From contig JAIMZO010000126.1 of NCBI GenBank assembly GCA_020054965.1, forward strand, positions 1 to 5,311: DNA of 5,311 bases, written 5' to 3'. The stretch is from Spirochaeta sp. (GTDB lineage: Bacteria; Spirochaetota; Spirochaetia; Sphaerochaetales; Sphaerochaetaceae). Below the pieces are notes generated by a model. It had not been told where the DNA came from, ran no database searches, and saw nothing but the letters and a program-made list of their open reading frames with translations. This document shows, piece by piece, positions 1 through 5,311 of the stretch. The position numbers and the translations under genes were made by a program. Positions within the stretch are counted from its first letter, which is position 1; each line of letters starts with the position of its first letter.

Positions 1-639
1 GGGTAGGGATGCTTGCAATTCCGCTATATAGGTATCCTTGTTTGCCTCGAGCTGGCTGACAATTTGTGCTACAACCTGGGGAATCATACGGTCAACCAAC
101 TGGGGAACATAGGCATCCACTTCCTTGGTCAACTCCTCTCTCATCGCCTCCAACTGCGTGGCGACACTTCCCTCGATAGCTGTCTGCAGATCGACCGCTT
201 GGGCTCTCAGCTCTGCCAAATTCTTTTCAACATACGCTTCAAGCTCACTCTGAAGTACTCCCTGATAGGCTTCTTGATCAGATCTGAGCGTCTCACTGAG
301 GGATGGAAGCACCAGCTCCTCCAATTGCCCTGCAAGGGAATTGAGCAGTGTTTCGTCCTCCAGAAGTTGTGCAGCGATGGAGTCTTTCAATACCGGCTCA
401 AGTTGCTCTTGCAGTCTGGGCAACAGCTCCCTTGCCAAGGTCTCAGCCTCTGAGACCTCTTCCACTGTGGGTTTTCTAACCGGGGGCGTTACCTCCATCA
501 AGGGTTGCAACTGCCTATCTTTTGCTTGCTGGAGAATTTCATTGGGCACGCCAGGGCGAAGATACCACATTCCGACAAAGACGAACGTGGTAACAACAAT
601 GGTAATGACCAGCAAATTGATCAGGACGGACTTTTTCAT
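1..639 (-). CDS. Partial membrane-anchored, helix-rich protein of unknown function (3' end missing)
   Basis: I do not recognise this protein. The frame is open from an ATG at 639-637 to the window edge, giving 213 residues with no stop, so the C-terminus is missing. Residues 1-3 are MKK, followed by one hydrophobic segment at about 5-27 (ending VFVGMWY). The positive N-terminus suggests an N-in, C-out single-pass anchor rather than a cleaved signal peptide. After a short Pro-containing linker (about 29-58), the rest is rich in Leu, Glu and Gln and looks almost wholly helical, probably coiled coil or amphipathic. It carries degenerate Tyr-centred units: QEAY (Tyr125), LEAYV (Tyr136), VDAYV (Tyr177) and KDTY (Tyr204). 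A GAGGG ribosome site at 650-646, 6 bases upstream, supports the start. It follows coaE by 28 bases and is probably co-transcribed. A periplasmic scaffold or envelope role is possible but unsupported. The reading frame is secure; the function is unknown. Confidence 0.85.
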   Translation of the reverse strand, partial: MKKSVLINLLVITIVVTTFVFVGMWYLRPGVPNEILQQAKDRQLQPLMEVTPPVRKPTVEEVSEAETLARELLPRLQEQLEPVLKDSIAAQLLEDETLLNSLAGQLEELVLPSLSETLRSDQEAYQGVLQSELEAYVEKNLAELRAQAVDLQTAIEGSVATQLEAMREELTKEVDAYVPQLVDRMIPQVVAQIVSQLEANKDTYIAELQASLP

Positions 640-661
640 TTCAAACCCTCGTATGGAAAAG

Positions 662-682
662 ATTTCATCACTGTGATGAAAT
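662..682. repeat. 21-bp palindrome spanning the coaE stop codon
   Basis: Arms ATTTCATCAC (662-671) and GTGATGAAAT (673-682) are exact reverse complements around a single central base (672). The left arm contains the coaE stop codon (670-668), and the site ends about 12 bases before the ribosome site of the next gene. As RNA it could form an AT-rich stem of about 9 bp with a 3-base loop, followed on the minus strand by CTTTTCC, which is a poor U-tract for a terminator. It could be an operator, an attenuator or mRNA-processing hairpin, or chance. The symmetry is seen directly; its role is inferred. Confidence 0.5.
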
Positions 683-1273
683 TCGTAATCCTATGGTATC
701 ACAATAGGTTATGACTTGTCGATGAATTACCTTCTTTGAACGGTGATTACCCAATACCACCACATCCAAGCCTTTATCATCGGCCTTTGGAACAATATCC
801 CACTGTGCATGTTCCCTCTCTAGAAAACGCCCCAGAGAGAGCCCTTCTCTCTCCTTACAGCGAAAAAAACGTAACAGCAACGGTGCATTGATAAACAATA
901 TATGGTCACAGAGTGGCTCCAAGCCCATACGCTTAAGCAGTGCTGCGTTGAGAATGAGTGCAGGCTTTTGCTGTTCTTTTGCCTTTTGGATCAGGTGTTT
1001 GCATGCCTCAACCATTTTTGGATGGGTTATCGACTCGAGCTCCCTCAGCTTTCCCGGGTTGCTGAACACCAGCTTTCCCAAGGCCTTTCTGTCGACCTCT
1101 CCACTCTTTACAATCGCTTGGCCGAAGGCTTTCCTCAGAGCATCCTTGCTCTCATTGAGGGCATCATGGCCCAAGGAGTCAACATCGACCACTTGGCAAC
1201 CTAAAGAAGCAAATATCTCTGCATACTGATCCTTGCCGGCACATGCCCTACCGGTCAATCCGATAACCATCAT
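668..1273 (-). CDS. coaE: Dephospho-CoA kinase (divergent CoaE)
   Basis: CoaE phosphorylates the 3'-hydroxyl of dephospho-CoA with ATP, the last cytoplasmic step of coenzyme A synthesis. The 201-residue length is normal for the family. The N-terminus IGLTG leads into a P-loop at residues 8-15 (GRACAGKD). The D-x-D motif (Asp30, Asp32, in VVDVDSLG) matches the substrate-binding DAD region of E. coli CoaE, where the second Asp is the proposed base. The stretch at about 58-87 (GEVDR...L...VF...LE.ITHP, His84-Pro85) is the best family signature. The usual PLLFE segment is replaced by AALLKR (110-115), and the Arg-rich lid region (about 131-155) is only partly conserved. The P-loop ends in Asp15 where Ser or Thr is usual. 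The start ATG shares one base with the polA stop (TGATG), so translation is probably coupled. A second in-frame ATG follows directly, but the ribosome site favours the first. Identity is likely; residue-level function is less sure. Confidence 0.87.
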   Translation of the reverse strand: MMVIGLTGRACAGKDQYAEIFASLGCQVVDVDSLGHDALNESKDALRKAFGQAIVKSGEVDRKALGKLVFSNPGKLRELESITHPKMVEACKHLIQKAKEQQKPALILNAALLKRMGLEPLCDHILFINAPLLLRFFRCKEREGLSLGRFLEREHAQWDIVPKADDKGLDVVVLGNHRSKKVIHRQVITYCDTIGLRISSQ

Positions 1274-4113
1274 CAGTGGATATCTCCCCAGTTGTCCCCA
1301 ACCTCGATACTGGTCTTGAGCGGGATACTGAGCTTTACGGCACCTTCGAGAGCTTCCCGTACTACCTGTTCTGTCTCTTCCACCTCATCCTCGGGCACTT
1401 CGAATACCAGTTCGTCATGAATCTGCAACAACAAGGTGGCCTTGAGTCCTTTTCCCTTGATAAAGGCCGAGACACGGATCATTGCAAGCTTCATGATATC
1501 GGCCGCTGTCCCCTGGATAACAGTATTTACCGCGATACGCTGCGCTTTCGCACGCTCGACGGCACTCCTGCTGTTGATCTCGGTGATGGTTCTCACATGC
1601 CCAAGCAAGGTCCTTACATAGCCATCCTTCTCTGCGCGGCTCCTTATGGTTTCAACAAAGGACTGTACCCGACTATAGCGTTGGAAATATTGATCAATGA
1701 ATTGCTTCGCTTCGCTGTGTGAGATCTTGAGGTCCTTCGCCAGGCTATGGGTCCCCATACCGTACATGACGCCGAAGTTGATCGTCTTGGCAATCCGGCG
1801 TTGGTTGGAGGTTACCTCTTCAAGGGGAACATCGAAGATCAGGCTCGCGGTAGAACGATGTACGTCCACACCCTCTTCAAATGCTCTCTTGAGCCCTGGG
1901 TCATCCGCCATATGTGCCAATACCACAAGCTCAATCTGTGAGTAGTCAGCAGAGAGGAACCGATGGCCCTTCTTGGGAATGAACGCAGAACGGATTCTTC
2001 TCCCCTCCTCGGTCCTCACAGGAATATTCTGTAGATTGGGGTCTTTGCATGAGAGTCTTCCTGTTTCAGTCCCTGTCTGGCTGAATGAAGGGTGAATCCT
2101 GCCGGTTTCAGCATTGATCTGGAGGGGAAGCTTATCTATATAGGTACTCTTGAGCTTATTGAGCATCCGGTATTGCAAGATCAAGGCAACTTCCCGGTAG
2201 GTCTCCTGCAAAGGTTCCAGTACTTCAGTTGCAGTGGAGAATCCTGAGCGGGTCTTGGCACCGGTAGGAATCTCACGCTCTACAAAAAGCACTTCCTGCA
2301 ATTGCTGCGGGGAGTTCAGATTGAAGCTATGCCCACAGATGGAGAAAATCTCCTCCTTGATGGCATCAATACGCTTCTCAAACTCCTTGGAAAGAGGCTC
2401 TATCCGACTTCTCTCCAAGTAAATACCCGCCAGTTCCATGTTTGCGATGATCAGGAGCAAAGGCATTTCAATCTCATTGAGCAAATCCAGCAAGCCTCTT
2501 GCCTTGAGTAGTTCCAGGAACACCTCATAGAGGCGGAAGGTCACATCGGCATCCTCTGCACCGTAAAATATCACTTGGTCCAAAGGGATGTCACTCAGCA
2601 ATTTCCCTTTGGGAACAATATCGCTGTAGTGAACAGTCTTATGTCCCAGATACTTCTCCGCAAGATAGTCCATATTGAATACCGAGGTACTATCCAGCAG
2701 CCATGCTGCAACCATGGTGTCGAAGACAACACGTTTGGGAACCACCCCCCAACGCACCAATACCTTGTAGTCATACTTGAAGTTCTGCCCGATAAGCTCG
2801 AGTCTTCCACTCCCAAGATAATCGGCAAGTAAGTCACGCACCTCATCGAGCGGCAGGAGTTCCTTTCCCCCATGCACCAAGGGAACATAGTAAGCCTTCT
2901 CTGCCTCATTGGTGAAGGAGAAACCAATAACATCGGCAACCATCTCATCAATACTGGTTGTCTCAAGATCAAATGCTACCGGCTTCCCTGCCTTCTCATA
3001 TGATGCAAGCAACTCAGAAAGCTCTTTGATGGTCGTCACGGCCTCATATGAACCGTTCTTGGAGGCTTTCTTCACAGGCTTCTCGGGAATGAATGAAGAG
3101 GCGTCCCCCCCGGAGGCCCGTCCAAGTTCCTTGAGGATGGTTCGCATCCCAATCTCCTGGAACAGGGGAATGGCTGCCTCATAGTCGACATCCTTGACCA
3201 AGTACTGGTCAGTGTCAAAGGTTTCGACATTGAACAGGTCACGCCTCAGCACGACCAGACGCTTGCTCAGATGCGCGTTCTCCTTTCCTTCCAACAACTT
3301 CTTCTGCAGACCGGGGGCAACCAACTTTATATGTTCATAGATACCGTCAAGGGTACCAAATTGCTGCAAGAGCTTTGCAGCCCCTTTCTCCCCTATCCCT
3401 TTTACCCCAGGGATATTATCCGAAGAGTCACCCAACAGGGAGAGATAATCGACTACCTGGGAGGGTTTGATCCCAAGCATCTCCTCAACTTCAATGTCTC
3501 CCATCAATTGGTAGAACTTTTCGTTCTTCTTCGCAGGCCTCAAGGCAAAGGTATGTTCATCCACCAGTTGGAGCAAATCCTTGTCACCGGTGAACATGAT
3601 GGTGTCAATCCCATGGCGGGTCGCCTCCTCGCTCAAGGTGGCGATAATGTCATCGGCCTCATACCCCTCCATCGTGATGGAGGGAATCCTCAAGGCCTTG
3701 AGGATGTTGTTGATAATGGGTACCTGAGTATGGAGATCCTCTGGTGCGGCATCCCTGGTTGCTTTATAGGGTTCATACATTATATGACGGAACGTCTTCT
3801 CCTTTCCGTCCATTGCAACCACCAGATAGTCTGGTGAGTATTCACGTATCAACTTCAAGACCGTGGAAAAGAATCCATATACTGCAGATATGTTGTTTCC
3901 CTGGGTATCCTGCATCGGATTCCTGAAAAATCCGTAGTAGGAGCGGTAGATTAGGCCGTAGCCATCAACTATATATAATTTCTTTCGGTCACTGAGCGTT
4001 GTGGACTCCCTCTTTTTCTCATCCTGCTTGGGAGGTACGGATAGTGGTCTACCCTTTGCCTCCTCCTGCAACTTCTCTTGATCAAAATCCTGACTGGAAA
4101 ACAGTTCATCCAT
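1273..4113 (-). CDS. polA: DNA polymerase I, with 5'-3' exonuclease, 3'-5' exonuclease and polymerase domains
   Basis: Family A polymerase acting in Okazaki-fragment maturation and repair synthesis; complete at 946 residues (E. coli 928). Residues 1-42 form a charged extension absent from E. coli PolA. The flap-nuclease domain (about 44-335) has VDG (Asp50), MDG (Asp102), EADD (152-155), GDKD (176-179) and GDSSDNIPG (228-236), the last leading into the helix-hairpin-helix. After a linker (about 336-355), the proofreading domain has FDLET (Asp382, Glu384), NFKYD (Asp448) and YGAED (Tyr517, Asp521), so proofreading looks intact, unlike Taq. The polymerase domain has TGRLS (Arg686), motif A DYSQIEL (Asp723), the O-helix (Arg772, Lys776, Phe780, Tyr784) and motif C QIHDE (His899, Asp900). 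Val730 follows motif A where Arg is usual. The start is supported by AGGGGG 5 bases upstream, and I see no good internal start near residue 44. It overlaps the hydrolase gene by 8 bases and coaE by 1, implying coupled translation. Confidence 0.98.
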   Translation of the reverse strand: MDELFSSQDFDQEKLQEEAKGRPLSVPPKQDEKKRESTTLSDRKKLYIVDGYGLIYRSYYGFFRNPMQDTQGNNISAVYGFFSTVLKLIREYSPDYLVVAMDGKEKTFRHIMYEPYKATRDAAPEDLHTQVPIINNILKALRIPSITMEGYEADDIIATLSEEATRHGIDTIMFTGDKDLLQLVDEHTFALRPAKKNEKFYQLMGDIEVEEMLGIKPSQVVDYLSLLGDSSDNIPGVKGIGEKGAAKLLQQFGTLDGIYEHIKLVAPGLQKKLLEGKENAHLSKRLVVLRRDLFNVETFDTDQYLVKDVDYEAAIPLFQEIGMRTILKELGRASGGDASSFIPEKPVKKASKNGSYEAVTTIKELSELLASYEKAGKPVAFDLETTSIDEMVADVIGFSFTNEAEKAYYVPLVHGGKELLPLDEVRDLLADYLGSGRLELIGQNFKYDYKVLVRWGVVPKRVVFDTMVAAWLLDSTSVFNMDYLAEKYLGHKTVHYSDIVPKGKLLSDIPLDQVIFYGAEDADVTFRLYEVFLELLKARGLLDLLNEIEMPLLLIIANMELAGIYLERSRIEPLSKEFEKRIDAIKEEIFSICGHSFNLNSPQQLQEVLFVEREIPTGAKTRSGFSTATEVLEPLQETYREVALILQYRMLNKLKSTYIDKLPLQINAETGRIHPSFSQTGTETGRLSCKDPNLQNIPVRTEEGRRIRSAFIPKKGHRFLSADYSQIELVVLAHMADDPGLKRAFEEGVDVHRSTASLIFDVPLEEVTSNQRRIAKTINFGVMYGMGTHSLAKDLKISHSEAKQFIDQYFQRYSRVQSFVETIRSRAEKDGYVRTLLGHVRTITEINSRSAVERAKAQRIAVNTVIQGTAADIMKLAMIRVSAFIKGKGLKATLLLQIHDELVFEVPEDEVEETEQVVREALEGAVKLSIPLKTSIEVGDNWGDIH
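1284..1289 (-). promoter_or_regulatory. Ribosome binding site for coaE
   Basis: GGGGAG on the minus strand (1289-1284) lies inside the last codons of polA, 10 bases before the first coaE ATG (1273) and 13 before the second (1270). The spacing favours the first ATG, which overlaps the polA stop. Confidence 0.55.
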
Positions 4114-4888
4114 GGTATCCCCCTATGGTTAACGAGAGCGTATCATAAGCCACATGAATATGGGATGGAAGTTCATCTTCCAGCTTTTGATGGCTTATGT
4201 TATGGCTGATATGAGTGAAATAGGCACGCTTTGCGCCAACAAATTCTACAAAGGCCTTTGCCTCGAATACACTGTAGTGGGTCGGATGCGGCCAATACCG
4301 CAATGCACCCACAACTAGGGTATCGAGACCTCTAAAGTAGGGAAGACTCTCAGGCGGTACTTCGCTACAGTCGGTTGCATAGGCAAAGTCCCCAATCCTG
4401 AACGCAAAAATCTCCCGTTTGCCGTGCAGGATGGGAATGGGTATTACGGTGAAGGGTCCAATCTCAACCGCTTCATATGCCTTCATGGTATTGAGCTGGA
4501 GATGAGGGACCCCTCCGGCTACCTTGCTTCCGGTAAGCACATAGGGAAAACGATCCATGATTGCATGCTTTACCTCATCCTGGCAGTACACAGGCAATAC
4601 TTGATCCTTACAGAAGACACGCAGGTCATCAATTCCATTGAAATGATCAGCATGGTCATGGGTATAAAGCACTGCATCAAGATGAGAAATATCAGCTCTA
4701 AGCGCTTGCAGGCGAAACTCCGGAGTGGTATCCACCAAGAGCGAGTGCTCGCCACTCCTTATGAGGATACTGGATCGAAAACGTTTGTCCCGAGGGTCGC
4801 TGGAAGTACAGACAGGGCATTTGCAACCAATAACAGGTATACCATGGCTTGTACCTGTTCCGAGAAACAATACTTCAAATGGCTTCAT
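4106..4888 (-). CDS. PhnP-like metallo-beta-lactamase-fold hydrolase
   Basis: A complete 260-residue cytoplasmic metal-dependent hydrolase, probably a phosphodiesterase, of the PhnP/COG1235 type. E. coli PhnP opens 5-phosphoribosyl 1,2-cyclic phosphate. The N-terminus has the family LGTGTSHGIP opening (9-18) and a Cys-x-Cys-x-x-Cys site (Cys22, Cys24, Cys27), which binds a structural zinc in PhnP. Asp53 follows the second strand. The metal motif is THDHADH (76-82). Further expected ligands are His155 (ILHGK), Asp173 (ATDCSE) and THISH (225-229), where by analogy His226 binds the active-site metal and His229 joins the cysteine site. All key residues are present, so it is probably active. The start overlaps the upstream stop as ATGA and matches the family N-terminus; its own ribosome site is weak, so it probably depends on coupling. 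No phosphonate-pathway gene is visible, so I give no phnP symbol. A different cyclic or phosphodiester substrate is possible. Confidence 0.9.
   Translation of the reverse strand: MKPFEVLFLGTGTSHGIPVIGCKCPVCTSSDPRDKRFRSSILIRSGEHSLLVDTTPEFRLQALRADISHLDAVLYTHDHADHFNGIDDLRVFCKDQVLPVYCQDEVKHAIMDRFPYVLTGSKVAGGVPHLQLNTMKAYEAVEIGPFTVIPIPILHGKREIFAFRIGDFAYATDCSEVPPESLPYFRGLDTLVVGALRYWPHPTHYSVFEAKAFVEFVGAKRAYFTHISHNISHQKLEDELPSHIHVAYDTLSLTIGGYHG
4119..4124 (-). promoter_or_regulatory. Ribosome binding site that fixes the polA start
   Basis: AGGGGG (4124-4119, minus strand) sits in the last codons of the upstream hydrolase gene, 5 bases before the polA ATG at 4113. It supports the long polA start, including the N-terminal extension. 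Confidence 0.7.
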
Positions 4889-5214
4889 TCGGCTCGTTCC
4901 GTCAATTGCTGGACTGCAGATTCCAATGCCTGCTGCCCTTCCTTTGCAGCTTCCTTCAATCGTTCCTGGACCTCAGGGCTGGAGAGGAGTTGTTGAAGCC
5001 GGACAAACGACTCGCTGGAAAAATCTGGATTACCCTGCGATTGTTCACTGATTACATCCAGAACCTGGGCATTCAACGATCCCTCACGGAGGGCAAAGCT
5101 GACACCGAGGAATTTCATTCCCATGCTGGGAATGAAGAAATACATCACAAAAAAAATCAACACTGCAACAATTACAGCAGAAAGAAATGAGTGAAAAAAC
5201 CCTCTTTTTGCCAT
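4885..5214 (-). CDS. Small single-pass membrane protein with a C-terminal helix, function unknown
   Basis: I do not recognise this 109-residue protein. It begins MAKRG, then has one strongly hydrophobic segment at about 8-30 (AVIVAVLIFFVMYFFIP). The basic N-terminus predicts N-in, C-out topology, and no cleavage site is obvious. The middle (about 31-68) is mixed and could hold a short beta-like stretch (GMKFLGVSF). Residues about 69-108 form a Gln- and Glu-rich predicted helix (VRLQQLL...VQERLKEAAKE...). A strong AGGAGA site (5226-5221) lies 6 bases before the ATG, and internal Met codons fall in or just after the membrane segment, so this start is preferred. It is the first gene of the visible cluster, and its TGA overlaps the hydrolase ATG by 4 bases. 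Its layout resembles that of the partial protein at the other end of the cluster, though I see no clear sequence homology. Confidence 0.85.
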   Translation of the reverse strand: MAKRGFFHSFLSAVIVAVLIFFVMYFFIPSMGMKFLGVSFALREGSLNAQVLDVISEQSQGNPDFSSESFVRLQQLLSSPEVQERLKEAAKEGQQALESAVQQLTERAE

Positions 5215-5237
5215 GGTGGTTCTCCTGACACTACTCT

Positions 5238-5265
5238 ACCATACTTGGACAAAGGCGAAAAGCAA
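5238..5265 (-). promoter_or_regulatory. Candidate promoter for the cluster (weak match)
   Basis: On the minus strand, TTGCTT (5265-5260) and TATGGT (5243-5238) are separated by 16 bases and lie upstream of the first ribosome site. The boxes match the sigma-70 consensus only about 3/6 and 4/6. They fall in the only gap between the upstream hairpin and the first gene, so a promoter is expected here if the hairpin terminates transcription. TAGAGT at 5238-5233 is an alternative -10 box. Confidence 0.25.
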
Positions 5266-5291
5266 CACAGGCCCGGATTTCTCCGGGCCTG
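5258..5291 (-). terminator. Rho-independent terminator of an upstream gene lying off the contig
   Basis: A perfect 10-bp GC-rich stem (CAGGCCCGGA pairing with TCCGGGCCTG, 5268-5291) closes a 4-base loop. Read on the minus strand the loop is GAAA, a stable GNRA tetraloop, and the stem is followed by TGTTGCTTTT (5267-5258), a moderate and interrupted T-rich tail. This orientation would end a leftward gene beyond the right edge and insulate the cluster. A plus-strand reading cannot be judged because adapter sequence follows. Confidence 0.65.
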
Positions 5292-5294
5292 CTT

Positions 5295-5311
5295 AGATCG
5301 GAAGAGCACAC
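5295..5311 (+). other. Sequencing adapter remnant (Illumina TruSeq), not genomic
   Basis: The last 17 bases, AGATCGGAAGAGCACAC, are identical to the beginning of the standard TruSeq read-1 adapter. Such an exact match at the extreme end of a contig is best explained by untrimmed read-through. Genomic sequence probably ends at 5294. Confidence 0.95.

Noticed and set aside
13..453. Plus-strand open frame of 146 codons
   Set aside because: It lies antisense to the membrane-anchored partial gene, shows no recognisable domain and has no convincing ribosome site; the minus-strand frame has a clear membrane segment, a helix pattern and an upstream GAGGG.
3271..3837. Plus-strand open frame of 188 codons inside polA
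   Set aside because: It is antisense to the conserved flap-nuclease domain of PolA, whose motifs fully explain the codon pattern here.
1273..4113. Possible loss of proofreading in PolA, as in Taq
   Set aside because: All expected 3'-5' exonuclease residues are present (Asp382, Glu384, Asp448, Tyr517, Asp521).
4084..4113. Sliding-clamp-binding peptide in the PolA N-terminus (DELF)
   Set aside because: The needed leading Gln and consensus spacing are absent; a short acidic-Leu-Phe match is too weak.
4106..4888. Naming the hydrolase phnP
   Set aside because: Fold and ligands match, but no phosphonate-pathway gene is present and the family is broad, so the specific function is not supported.
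4424..4996. Plus-strand open frame of 190 codons across the hydrolase and small membrane protein genes
   Set aside because: It is antisense to two better-supported genes and has no family-like motif.
5268..5294. Hairpin at the contig end as a fold-back library artefact
   Set aside because: A fill-in fold-back would continue copying beyond the 10-bp stem (TGTT expected), but the next bases are CTT and then adapter. The GAAA loop and T-rich tail fit a natural terminator better.
1..5311. Defence system, mobile element, CRISPR array or RNA gene
   Set aside because: I saw no transposase, integrase, repeat array, tRNA or rRNA signature on either strand; the window is explained by a housekeeping operon.

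Overview
This 5,311-base window reads as a short genomic or metagenomic contig from a bacterium. It carries one tightly packed, leftward (minus-strand) gene cluster of five genes. The gene content is mainly housekeeping: DNA polymerase I, dephospho-CoA kinase and a PhnP-like metallo-beta-lactamase-fold hydrolase, flanked by two membrane-anchored helical proteins that I do not recognise. Base composition is roughly balanced. The style of the PolA and CoaE proteins suggests a spirochaete, possibly Sphaerochaeta-like; this is an impression from memory and has not been searched.

Layout in transcription order, right to left. The contig ends at 5295-5311 with 17 bases identical to the start of the Illumina TruSeq adapter, so the real DNA stops at about 5294. 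Next comes a perfect 10-bp hairpin with a GAAA loop (5268-5291), probably the terminator of a gene lying off the contig. A gap of about 40 bases follows that must hold the cluster promoter if transcription restarts here. The genes are: a 109-residue single-pass membrane protein (4885-5214); the PhnP-like hydrolase (4106-4888, sharing ATGA with its upstream neighbour); full-length polA (1273-4113, 8-base overlap); coaE (668-1273, 1-base overlap); and, after 28 bases, a second membrane-anchored helix-rich protein (639 down to 1) whose C-terminus runs off the left edge. A 21-bp near-perfect palindrome sits on the coaE stop codon, in front of this last gene.

The overlaps imply one polycistronic message with coupled translation. 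PolA (replication and repair) and CoaE (last step of coenzyme A synthesis) have no direct biochemical link; their linkage is probably ordinary operon packing. The hydrolase has all expected metal ligands, but no phosphonate-degradation gene is nearby, so its substrate is open.

I found no mobile element, CRISPR array, RNA gene or defence-type system. The points worth a second look are modest: a non-canonical P-loop in CoaE, a charged N-terminal extension and a motif A substitution in PolA, the two unrecognised membrane proteins bracketing the cluster, the palindrome, and the adapter contamination. There is no gene-free stretch longer than 300 bases.
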